6,075 nt of DNA from the NCBI GenBank assembly GCA_030610965.1, contig JAUWQU010000264.1:1-6075 (forward strand), read 5' to 3'. A program made the position numbers and the translations under genes. Origin of the DNA: Phycisphaerae bacterium (lineage in GTDB: Bacteria > Planctomycetota > Phycisphaerae > SM23-33). Below are positions 1 to 4,888 of this stretch, one piece after another; position 1 is the first letter of the stretch; every line of letters starts with the position of its first letter. The notes below the pieces were generated by a model. That model was not told where the DNA came from. It did no database searches and saw only the letters and a list, made by a program, of their open reading frames with translations.

Positions 1-195
1 GATCGCCGTGCTCGTGCCGCCCCCCGTGTGATAGTTGTAGCCCCAATTCATCCCGTAGTACGGGCTGGCGGGGTCGGAAAACACCGACAGGTCGATGATC
101 CCTCCGACTACCGCGCGCGACGGCGCTGCCGTCCACGTCAAGGTAAGAAAGGTCGCCAGCAAGAGCAAAGACAGTCTATACGTCGTACGAAACAT
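1..195 (-). CDS. Secreted protein, N-terminal part (possibly trypsin-like serine protease)
   Basis: This reading frame runs off the left edge, so only the first 65 codons are visible. The ATG (195-193) follows a purine-rich GAGAGGGA stretch and a near-consensus promoter lies further upstream. The product opens with a classic signal peptide: MFRTTYR, then a hydrophobic core LSLLLLATFLTLTW (residues 8-21), then APSRA before a likely cleavage near residue 29. The mature part begins VVGGIIDLSVFSDPASPYYG, followed by MNWGYNYHTGGGTSTAI. An Asn-Trp-x-Tyr stretch leading into a Gly/Ser/Thr-Ala-Ile segment resembles the first strands of exported planctomycetal trypsin-like (S1) proteases, where the catalytic-His motif TAAH would follow just outside the window. 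That function is inferred from memory of the family; no catalytic residue is visible. Export is well supported, identity is not. Confidence 0.75.
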   Translation of the reverse strand, partial: MFRTTYRLSLLLLATFLTLTWTAAPSRAVVGGIIDLSVFSDPASPYYGMNWGYNYHTGGGTSTAI

Positions 196-249
196 TTGCT
201 TCCCTCTCGCGGCCGGATGAGCTATCCACGGCGAAAAGGCCTCCATGCG

Positions 250-273
250 GTGGCCGAGCCAACTCACGGCCAC
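250..273 (-). other. Stem-loop in the 5' leader of the secreted-protein gene
   Basis: GTGGCCG (250-256) and CGGCCAC (267-273) form a perfect 7-bp stem with a 10-base loop, lying between the promoter and the start codon at 195. It could stabilise the leader or affect translation. No riboswitch or attenuator architecture is recognisable around it, and there is no T tract to make it a terminator. Confidence 0.35.
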
Positions 274-286
274 CTCTACTACCATA

Positions 287-315
287 ATTATACACCAGGA
301 ACCGCGTTTGGTCAA
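287..315 (-). promoter_or_regulatory. Sigma-70-like promoter for the secreted-protein gene
   Basis: On the minus strand the sequence reads TTGACC (315-310), 17 bases, then a perfect TATAAT (292-287). This is the best promoter in the window and points at the ATG at 195, giving a leader of roughly 85 nucleotides. The surrounding block 196-440 contains no credible gene on either strand. It holds this promoter, a leader hairpin at 250-273 and a GC-rich palindrome GCCGCCGGCGGC at 399-410 without a T tract. Confidence 0.75.
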
Positions 316-440
316 TGCCCCACCGCACTATTGCCGCGGCCGCTCAGGCTTCCACGATGCACAACACTATGTAGCTGCATGACATACCTGCCAATCCTGC
401 CGCCGGCGGCCGCGATGCGCTTCTGGCAGAGGCCGATAAT

Positions 441-635
441 TCACAGGTTCCAGGCCTTGGCGAAGTTGCGGAAGCTGCGATCGTAGGTTTTCTCGGCCTC
501 CGGCGGGAAGCAGCAGCCGGGCAGTTCCTTGCTGGCCAGGTGATATTGCAGACAGTCGCAGCAGGCCCCGCGGCGGGAACAGGACATGTACGTGCAGGCG
601 CAGTTCTCGGCGTTCTCGGCCTTCTTGCAGTCCAT
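441..635 (-). CDS. Small Cys-rich protein, DUF6485-like
   Basis: A 64-residue cytosolic protein with no signal peptide or membrane segment. It has nine cysteines (residues 3, 12, 14, 19, 25, 26, 28, 41, 42) and a His at 32. The ordered motifs are CACTYMSCSRRGACC (12-26), then DCLQYH (27-32), LPGCCFPPEAEKTYDRSF (38-55) and a short helical tail. This pattern is what I remember of the DUF6485 family, for which no function is established; the Cys/His spacing suggests a metal site or iron-sulfur cluster, which is inference. The start is well set: AAGGGAG lies six bases upstream of the ATG. Residues 6-11 are a small AEN-AEN duplication. The gene is transcribed away from the plus-strand locus, and repeat element A begins just 14 bases upstream of its start codon, so its promoter must lie in or beyond that repeat. 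Confidence 0.85.
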   Translation of the reverse strand: MDCKKAENAENCACTYMSCSRRGACCDCLQYHLASKELPGCCFPPEAEKTYDRSFRNFAKAWNL

Positions 636-648
636 CAGGAACTCCCTT

Positions 649-786
649 AATGCTCAATGCCAAATGCTAAGTGCCAGATGCCGGATGTTCAATGGTTCAC
701 TGGGCGGAGGCGAACCGGACGCCGTCGCCAAGCCCATCGGTTGTTGGACATTGAGCATTGAACATTCGGCATCTTAGGCATTTGCC
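649..786. repeat. Repeat element A: heptad-armed inverted repeat
   Basis: The left arm (649-697) is seven consecutive 7-base words: AATGCTC, AATGCCA, AATGCTA, AGTGCCA, GATGCCG, GATGTTC, AATGGTT. TG is fixed at columns 3-4. The right arm (about 743-786), read on the other strand, uses the same vocabulary (AATGCCT, AGATGCC, GAATGTT, CAATGCT, CAATGTC), so the arms form a long imperfect hairpin. The loop contains its own GC hairpin: GGCGGAGGCG (703-712) pairs with CGCCGTCGCC (720-729) apart from one wobble and one mismatch. The element fills the divergent intergenic space between the DUF6485-like gene and the operator of the plus-strand locus. It lacks ORFs and any transposon-like target duplication that I can see. 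Confidence 0.75.
664..692 (-). promoter_or_regulatory. Possible promoter for the DUF6485-like gene inside element A
   Basis: Read on the minus strand, the left arm of element A offers TTGAAC (692-687), 17 bases, then TAGCAT (669-664), about 28 bases upstream of the ATG at 635. Each hexamer matches sigma-70 consensus at four of six positions. Spacing and placement are good, but the sequence is made of repeat words, so the match may be fortuitous. Confidence 0.3.
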
Positions 787-847
787 CTTCCTCGCATTCG
801 GCCGGAAGCAGCCGACATTTCTGCCAAAAAAACCGATTTCTCTCGAA

Positions 848-893
848 CTTTGTGCCGACTTAGTGCAAAGTACTTTGTAGTACAAAGCATAAT
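848..893 (+). promoter_or_regulatory. Palindromic operator array with -10 box
   Basis: Two overlapping perfect palindromes lie here: CAAAGTACTTTG (866-877), and CTTTGTAGTACAAAG (873-887), whose 7-base arms flank one central base. A further CTTTGTG half-site is at 848-854, making four half-sites in about 40 bases. CATAAT (888-893) immediately follows and makes a plausible -10 box, with no good -35 hexamer at 17 bases. A repressor bound here would cover the -35/spacer region. The most likely ligand is the winged-helix protein encoded at 1868-2170, since such regulators bind short AT-rich dyads next to their own operons. That pairing is inference. The motif is not repeated elsewhere in the window. 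Confidence 0.65.
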
Positions 894-920
894 GGGCAAC
901 CCGGTTCGAGGTTCTGGAAA

Positions 921-1538
921 ATGAATGCAGACAAAGCCGCGCGGGAACTCAAGGTCATCCGGCAGTTGATGGAAAGGCCGGTGCGATACTCCACGATGAG
1001 CGGGCTGTCGGGAATCCTCGCGGGCCTGGCCGCCCTGGCTGGGGTGGCGGCGGACTACGCCATCAGCAGCGCCTGGCGAACCAGGCCGGTGACGGCTATG
1101 AAATTCAACGTCATCGTCTGGGGCGGCGTGCTGGCCGTCGCGTTCGCCGGGGCCGTCATCTGCACGCGCCTGCGGGAACTCCGGCAGAACATGCCGTTCT
1201 GGTCGGCCGTCAAGAAGCGGATCCTGCTGACCATCCTGCCGCCATTCGTCGCCGGCGTGGGCCTGACGCTGATTCTGGCCTACCGGTGGTACGCCGGCTG
1301 GGGCCCCAACGAGTGGGGCCTGATCCCGACGATATGGATGCTCTGCTACGGCCTGGCGCTGTGGCAGGTCGGGCTGTTCAGCCCCGTCGAGGTACGGCTG
1401 CTCGGCGCAGCGTTCCTGGCGGCGGGCCTGGCGCCGGCCTTGTGGCTTCAGCCTCACACCTACTGGTCGCTCGGCGTGACGCTTGGCGGCTTTCACCTGG
1501 TCTACGGCCTGGCAGTATGGGTCCGCCACGGCGGGTGA
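921..1538 (+). CDS. Six-helix inner-membrane protein of unknown function
   Basis: 205 residues. A charged, amphipathic N-terminus (MNADKAARELKVIRQLMERP, then VRYSTMSG) precedes six likely transmembrane segments near residues 26-48, 63-82, 101-121, 133-153, 158-176 and 181-201. There are no catalytic motifs. The 'RELKVIRQLMERPVRYS..SG' opening resembles small membrane proteins that I recall lying directly upstream of winged-helix regulators in planctomycetes and related phyla; I know of no assigned function. The ATG at 921 follows GAGG at 908-911 by nine bases and lies about 27 bases after the -10 box of the operator region. Its expected partner, the regulator, lies 329 bases downstream rather than overlapping; repeat elements B and C occupy the gap. 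A plausible role is membrane sensor or co-regulator for the winged-helix protein, but this rests on context alone. Confidence 0.85.
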   Translation: MNADKAARELKVIRQLMERPVRYSTMSGLSGILAGLAALAGVAADYAISSAWRTRPVTAMKFNVIVWGGVLAVAFAGAVICTRLRELRQNMPFWSAVKKRILLTILPPFVAGVGLTLILAYRWYAGWGPNEWGLIPTIWMLCYGLALWQVGLFSPVEVRLLGAAFLAAGLAPALWLQPHTYWSLGVTLGGFHLVYGLAVWVRHGG

Positions 1539-1598
1539 AGAGAAGAAAGATTACCGCAGTCGCACATGAGCCCCAGGCTCACCCAGGAACATGAGAAG

Positions 1599-1715
1599 AG
1601 GTCATAGGTCTTTGCTCTTAGGTCATAGGGCTCGCCGGCAGCCAAGCCTGGCTGACGACAAGAGCCGGAGCAAGACTCCGCCACCCTAAGACCTAAGAGC
1701 TATGAGCTAAGACCT
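1599..1715. repeat. Repeat element B: heptad-armed inverted repeat
   Basis: The left arm (1599-1633) consists of the words AGGTCAT, AGGTCTT, TGCTCTT, AGGTCAT, AGGGCTC. The right arm (1684-1715), read on the minus strand, gives AGGTCTT, AGCTCAT, AGCTCTT, AGGTCTT, AGGG. Four aligned words match at 23 of 28 positions. Variation is nearly confined to column 3 (G or C) and column 6 (A or T), and all four combinations occur. The loop carries two short hairpins, CAGCC/GGCTG (1639-1654) and CGGAG/CTCCG (1666-1680), so the unit could fold as a cruciform. With element C it fills the 329-base gene-free stretch 1539-1867. I see no gene in that stretch. Confidence 0.75.
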
Positions 1716-1721
1716 TCTTTT

Positions 1722-1848
1722 CAGAGCAGAGACACAGAGGCACAGAGAGAAGAAGGAAATGCTTGGCAAAGATAGACGCAGAGGAACCCAGATGAGAAAT
1801 GCATTGCCCTCCGCTTTTCTCCGCGACCTCCGCGCCCTCTGTGTGAGG
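1722..1848. repeat. Repeat element C: octad-armed inverted repeat
   Basis: The left arm (1725-1756) runs in 8-base steps: AGCAGAGA, CACAGAGG, CACAGAGA, GAAGAAGG. The right arm (about 1812-1843), read on the minus strand, gives CACAGAGG, GCGCGGAG, GTCGCGGA, GAAAAGCG. The arms are therefore imperfect inverted copies with period 8 rather than 7. The loop has GGCAA (1765-1769) opposite TTGCC (1804-1808) and AATGC opposite GCATT, extending the pairing. The element begins six bases after element B ends and reaches to within 25 bases of the regulator's start codon. It therefore supplies what would be the ribosome-binding neighbourhood of that gene. Confidence 0.65.
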
Positions 1849-1867
1849 CATCTTGTTATCGATAATC

Positions 1868-2170
1868 GTGGCTAAACATCCGCACAACCTGATTGACGAC
1901 ACGATCCACCAGCGGACGCGCCTGGCAATCATGGCTGCGCTGGCGGGCGCGGAGTCGCTGGATTTCAAAGAGCTCAAGGCCCAACTCGGGCTTACCGACG
2001 GCAACCTCTCGACCCACATGTCGGCCCTGGAGCGGGCGGGGTTCGTTCGCATCGACAAGAGCTTCCAAGGCCGAAAGCCGCTGACGACCGTCGCCCAGAC
2101 ACCCAAGGGCCGAAAGGCCCTGGCCAACTACGTAAAGCTTCTGGAAGGAATACTCACCAAAGCGAAATGA
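1868..2170 (+). CDS. Winged-helix transcriptional regulator (HTH_34-like, ArsR/MarR fold)
   Basis: 100 residues from the GTG at 1868, essentially one DNA-binding domain. The order is helix 1 NLIDDTIHQRTRLAIMAAL (about 7-25), helix 2 LDFKELKAQLG (31-41), recognition helix TDGNLSTHMSALERAGF (43-59), beta wing VRIDKSFQGRKPLTTVAQT (60-78), and a terminal helix KGRKALANYVKLLEGI. The 'LT.GNLS.H...LE.AG.V...K.F.GR.P.T....T..GR.A' pattern is characteristic of this compact family, with dimerisation through the last helix. It probably represses from the dyads at 866-887. A TTG at 1853 would add five residues but starts inside sequence abutting element C. GTG gives the usual N-terminus, although no good Shine-Dalgarno sits at the right distance. 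It leads the operon with the creD-type gene 56-690 bases downstream; winged-helix/creD neighbours also occur in other phyla as I recall them. Confidence 0.85.
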   Translation: MAKHPHNLIDDTIHQRTRLAIMAALAGAESLDFKELKAQLGLTDGNLSTHMSALERAGFVRIDKSFQGRKPLTTVAQTPKGRKALANYVKLLEGILTKAK

Positions 2171-2226
2171 CCGCGCGACCTCGGCCGAAGGGGGGGGGCC
2201 GGCCGGGGACGTTCGAGGCAGGAACA

Positions 2227-2838
2227 ATGCCGATTAAGCCTGACGAAATGATCTACCTGATTCTGCCGCTTGTGCTCCTGGTGGCACAGGGCATCACTCT
2301 GGGTCGGATGCTGATGCTGATCGGCCGGCGCGGGCAGGCGATATCGTCGGGCCTGGCCAGGAACTTCGGCATCTGGCTGATCGTCGCGCCGGGGTTCGAG
2401 CTGATGTTCTACCAGGGCGTGCTCGCCGCGATTGCAGGCCCGGCGAGCCGTTCGGGCCTGCTGGAGACCCTTGGGCAAGAGGGGATTCTCATAGGCGCGT
2501 ACGCCTGGGTGGGCCTGGCGGTCTGGATGTCCACGTTGCTCGTCGAGCCGGAGAAGCTCTACCGGGAGCGGCGAGGGATTGCGCCGGTGGTCTGCCTGGC
2601 CCTGCTGGCCGCGACGTTCTCGGTCACGTACCTGGGCTACCTCGCGGGCGCCCTGCCAAGCATGTTCGGTGCGTCCAGCGGGCTGACGATGACCGCCATG
2701 CTGGCCGCGGCACACGTGCTGGCCTTCATCATCCCCACCGCACCGCTTGCGGGGCTCGTGCTGATGCTGATCCACGTAGCACAGGTGCGCGCCGCCAGGC
2801 AGGCGGGTGGCGATGGGGGCTTCTGGGAACGAATCTGA
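2227..2838 (+). CDS. Multi-pass membrane protein 1 of the creD operon
   Basis: 203 residues, strongly hydrophobic. Likely transmembrane segments lie near 8-31, 47-70, 87-107, 118-141 and 155-186; the last may be one long hairpin broken by P170/P173. A basic loop RRGQ (34-37) and WMSTLLVEPEKLYRERRG (100-117) face inward by the positive-inside rule. I do not recognise the family. It is a paralogue of the protein at 4225-4845: W100 and the YRE motif (112-114) have the same residue numbers in both, and the C-terminal P-x-AP...HV...VRAA pattern is shared. That co-linearity supports the ATG at 2227, preceded by AGGCAGGAAC. The upstream in-frame ATG at 2167 overlaps the regulator's stop, but it would add a low-complexity RPRPKGGGRP stretch encoded across a G9 tract. 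An 18-base gap to the creD-type gene implies co-transcription. Channel, sensor or CreD partner roles are all possible. Confidence 0.8.
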   Translation: MPIKPDEMIYLILPLVLLVAQGITLGRMLMLIGRRGQAISSGLARNFGIWLIVAPGFELMFYQGVLAAIAGPASRSGLLETLGQEGILIGAYAWVGLAVWMSTLLVEPEKLYRERRGIAPVVCLALLAATFSVTYLGYLAGALPSMFGASSGLTMTAMLAAAHVLAFIIPTAPLAGLVLMLIHVAQVRAARQAGGDGGFWERI

Positions 2839-2842
2839 AAGC

Positions 2843-2859
2843 GAAGGAGATATACCATG
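2843..2859 (+). promoter_or_regulatory. Unusually strong ribosome binding site of the creD-type gene
   Basis: GAAGGAGATATACCATG contains a full AAGGAG Shine-Dalgarno seven bases before the ATG at 2857, with an A/T-rich spacer. It fixes that start. It is the strongest ribosome binding site in the window, much better than those of the regulator or the flanking membrane genes, suggesting that the CreD protein is made in excess of its neighbours. Confidence 0.75.
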
Positions 2860-4209
2860 ACCGCATTACGAGTGATTGCTATCGCATTGGTGTTTGCAGG
2901 TGCGAGCCTTGGCTGGCTTGTGTTGGGCGCTACTGTGCAGAACCGCACGGACAACCTGGATGAGTCCCTGGCGGCCGAGATGGCCAGCCTCTGGGGGCCG
3001 GAAGTGCTGGTGCAGACTTCGCCGTGGTCCGCCTATTCTGTGCGTGACAAGCGTAAGGCCACCGGCTCGGCCGAGCCGGTGGCCAGCACTATCTCGGCCA
3101 CCATGAAACACCAGCACCGCTACAAGGGCCTGCTGTGGTTCAGCGCGTTCGACGTGAACTTCCGCGGCGAGTACCGCCTGGCCGCGTCGTCCGCCCCGGC
3201 CGGCGGCGCGGGCGCCACCGAAGGCGCGGCCAATGACGGCGTGTTCCTGTTTCCGCTGCCGGACGGCGCCTCGACATACCATGCCCTGTCGGCCGAGGTA
3301 GACGGCAATTCCGTGACGCTGCACGACAGGGCCTCGGGCTGGCTGGTGATTCCCATCGATCGAAGTGTCGAGCACGTCGTGACCGTGCACTACATCACCG
3401 GCGGGCAGAACGCGTGGATCTACTCGCCCGGCGATTTGCCCGAGATGCAGACGCAGGACGACAAACTCGTGGTCGCGGCCGGGGGAAGCCTGCGTGAGCT
3501 CACGGAGTTCTCCCTGACCGCCCGGACGGACTTCGCGGACATCGACTACCCGCGCGGTACGCTGAGCCCGACGACGCCCGCCCACGACGACGGCGACTGG
3601 ACCAAGGCCGTCTGGCAGGCCGAGAACCTCATCACGCGGCAGTCGATGGGCATCGCCATGCCGCGGCGAGCCAACGCCGGACCCATCGTGGCGCGGATGA
3701 GCCTGTTCGCCCCGGTGAGCCTGGCGTTCTTCTTCACCGTGCTGCTGGCGGTCGTGGTGCTAAAGGCCATCCCTCTGCACCCGATGCACCTGCTGCTGGT
3801 GGCGGCGGGGTTCTTCGCGTTCCACATCCTGCTGTCGTACCTGGCCGATGTGATGAACATCCACTCGGCGTTCTGGATTTCCGCGGCCGTAAGCGTGCTG
3901 CTCGTGGTGACGTACCTTCGGCTTGTGGTGGGCGTGAAGTTTGCGGTCGTCTACGCGGGGGCCGCACAGTTGGTGTACCTGGTGGGCTTCTCGTACGCAT
4001 TCTTCTGGGTCGGGCGGACGGGGCTTACCGTGACTATCTGCGCGGTGGTGACGCTGTTCGTGCTGATGCAGGCGACGGGCCGGCTCGACTGGCACGAAGT
4101 CTTCGCCAGCAGGCAGATCCTCCCGCCGACTCCGCCGATCCCGCCGATCCCGCCGATCCCGCAAAAAACACCGACCCCGCCGACAACGCTGCCGCCGGTG
4201 GTGGGATGA
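2857..4209 (+). CDS. creD: CreD-family inner membrane protein
   Basis: 450 residues with CreD architecture. There is one N-terminal transmembrane helix (about 5-26), a long periplasmic domain (27-280), then a bundle of membrane segments (about 285-304, 310-332, 337-357, 361-383, 388-406). The end of that bundle is ATGRLDWHEVF, matching the RRLDWY-type ending of CreD. The join KAIPLHPMHLLLVAAGFFAF (303-322) aligns with the PLHPVQYLLVG segment of the E. coli protein, and 'HRYKGLLWFSAFDVNFRGEY' (87-106) is the conserved strand-rich start of the periplasmic domain. E. coli CreD belongs to the CreBC regulon and is linked to envelope integrity and beta-lactam and colicin responses; its biochemical activity is unknown. 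No CreBC two-component genes are present here, and a winged-helix regulator takes that position. The tail (424-450) is a proline-rich PPTPPIPPIPPIP stretch not usual in CreD. The two membrane paralogues flanking it suggest a complex. Confidence 0.85.
   Translation: MTALRVIAIALVFAGASLGWLVLGATVQNRTDNLDESLAAEMASLWGPEVLVQTSPWSAYSVRDKRKATGSAEPVASTISATMKHQHRYKGLLWFSAFDVNFRGEYRLAASSAPAGGAGATEGAANDGVFLFPLPDGASTYHALSAEVDGNSVTLHDRASGWLVIPIDRSVEHVVTVHYITGGQNAWIYSPGDLPEMQTQDDKLVVAAGGSLRELTEFSLTARTDFADIDYPRGTLSPTTPAHDDGDWTKAVWQAENLITRQSMGIAMPRRANAGPIVARMSLFAPVSLAFFFTVLLAVVVLKAIPLHPMHLLLVAAGFFAFHILLSYLADVMNIHSAFWISAAVSVLLVVTYLRLVVGVKFAVVYAGAAQLVYLVGFSYAFFWVGRTGLTVTICAVVTLFVLMQATGRLDWHEVFASRQILPPTPPIPPIPPIPQKTPTPPTTLPPVVG
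4126..4161 (+). repeat. 9-bp tandem repeat encoding the proline-rich CreD tail
   Basis: Three perfect copies of CCGATCCCG (4135-4161) follow one divergent copy, CCGACTCCG (4126-4134). Each unit encodes Pro-Ile-Pro or Pro-Thr-Pro in frame, so unit number can change by slippage without breaking the gene. An A6 run (4163-4168) follows directly. Confidence 0.85.
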
Positions 4210-4224
4210 CAGAGGGGAATGCTG

Positions 4225-4845
4225 ATGGCGTGCTTCATGCTCATTATGGTGCCTTTGCTGCTACTGTACGCGATCCGGCAGACGCGAATGATCGTGCGGC
4301 TGGTGCGCCTGCTTCGCCACGCCGCACGCACGGCACAATTCGGATTGGCCGCAAGCTTTATCTCCGGTCTATGCTACTGGCCCGTCCTGATGATGCTGTT
4401 GCTCACGTTCTTCCTGGGAACCGAAATGAGACCCCCTGACGACGCGAATCTGCTGGAGCTCATGACATTCACCCCCTGCGGCGCGGTATTCGCGCTGTGC
4501 TCCTGGGTGGCCATGACGCTGTGGTTCCGCAGCATAGTCAACCGCGATCTGTCAATCTACCGCGAGCCGACCTCCCTTGTGCCGGTCGCCGTACTGGCAC
4601 TGGTATGCCTGACCTACTTGACCGGATTCGCATGGGTGTTTGCCCGACAAGTCATTCGCGCTGGTTTGCCTATGGCCAACGCTCCATCCATCGACCTGAT
4701 TGCGTTGGCGATGGCGTTGCTGCTGCTCTATGTCCCCGCCGCACCGTTTGTGGGGTTCGTGCTGCTGATTGTCCACGTCGTGCTGGTCCGGGCCGCGAAG
4801 ACCTGGGAAACCTACGTCCCGCCCGAGGAGGAGGAAATCCCGTGA
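4225..4845 (+). CDS. Multi-pass membrane protein 2 of the creD operon
   Basis: 206 residues. Likely transmembrane segments lie near 2-18, 41-65, 84-103, 117-140 and 155-186, with a basic loop RMIVRLVRLLRHAAR (21-35) after the first. It ends in an acidic EEEEIP tail. The family is not recognised, but it is a clear distant paralogue of the protein at 2227-2838: W100 and YRE at 112-114 coincide, and so does the closing pattern of two prolines then HVVLVRAAK. I prefer the ATG at 4225 because AGAGGGG (4211-4217) is then seven bases upstream and the residue numbering matches the paralogue. The ATG at 4219 would be only one base from that Shine-Dalgarno. It follows the creD-type stop by 15 bases, so it is almost certainly co-translated. 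The stop codon overlaps a GTG in a GTGA arrangement that opens a six-codon frame (MNDWGF). Confidence 0.85.
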   Translation: MACFMLIMVPLLLLYAIRQTRMIVRLVRLLRHAARTAQFGLAASFISGLCYWPVLMMLLLTFFLGTEMRPPDDANLLELMTFTPCGAVFALCSWVAMTLWFRSIVNRDLSIYREPTSLVPVAVLALVCLTYLTGFAWVFARQVIRAGLPMANAPSIDLIALAMALLLLYVPAAPFVGFVLLIVHVVLVRAAKTWETYVPPEEEEIP

Positions 4846-4888
4846 ACGACTGGGGATTCTGAAAGCGAAGAAGGGGAAATCCCATGAA
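4833..4888 (+). repeat. Direct repeat of a translation-start region
   Basis: GGAAATCCCRTGAA occurs at 4833-4846 (with GTG) and at 4875-4888 (with ATG), 42 bases apart, each preceded by a purine-rich Shine-Dalgarno (GAGGAGG and AAGGGG). The first copy opens only MNDWGF before a stop at 4860-4862. The second opens the radical-SAM remnant. GGGATT (4853-4858) can also pair with AATCCC (4878-4883), which would fold the second Shine-Dalgarno into a loop. Confidence 0.6.

Noticed and set aside
399..410. GCCGCCGGCGGC palindrome as terminator of the DUF6485-like gene
   Set aside because: There is no T run and no usable loop. It is probably GC-rich chance sequence.
28..486. Plus-strand open frame of 152 codons
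   Set aside because: It runs across the antisense of the secreted-protein gene, its promoter and the end of the DUF6485-like gene. Composition is not protein-like and there is no ribosome binding site of note.
649..786. CRISPR array
   Set aside because: The repeat unit is only 7 bases with no spacers and the arms are inverted, so it is not a CRISPR. The same applies to elements B, C and D.
774..1529. Long minus-strand open frame of 251 codons
   Set aside because: It lies entirely opposite the plus-strand membrane protein and is rich in Arg, Gln, Asp and Pro as expected of an antisense shadow in GC-rich DNA. It has no recognisable domain, and its own start falls near the end of the real gene.
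1599..1848. Insertion sequence with inverted ends
   Set aside because: There is no transposase frame, no target duplication that I can see, and the ends are periodic rather than unique.
2128..2775. Minus-strand open frame of 215 codons
   Set aside because: It is a shadow of membrane protein 1, dominated by His, Gln, Arg and Gly, with no domain features.
2866..3585. Minus-strand open frame of 239 codons
   Set aside because: It lies antisense to the creD-type gene. The plus frame has a clear family match and a strong ribosome binding site.
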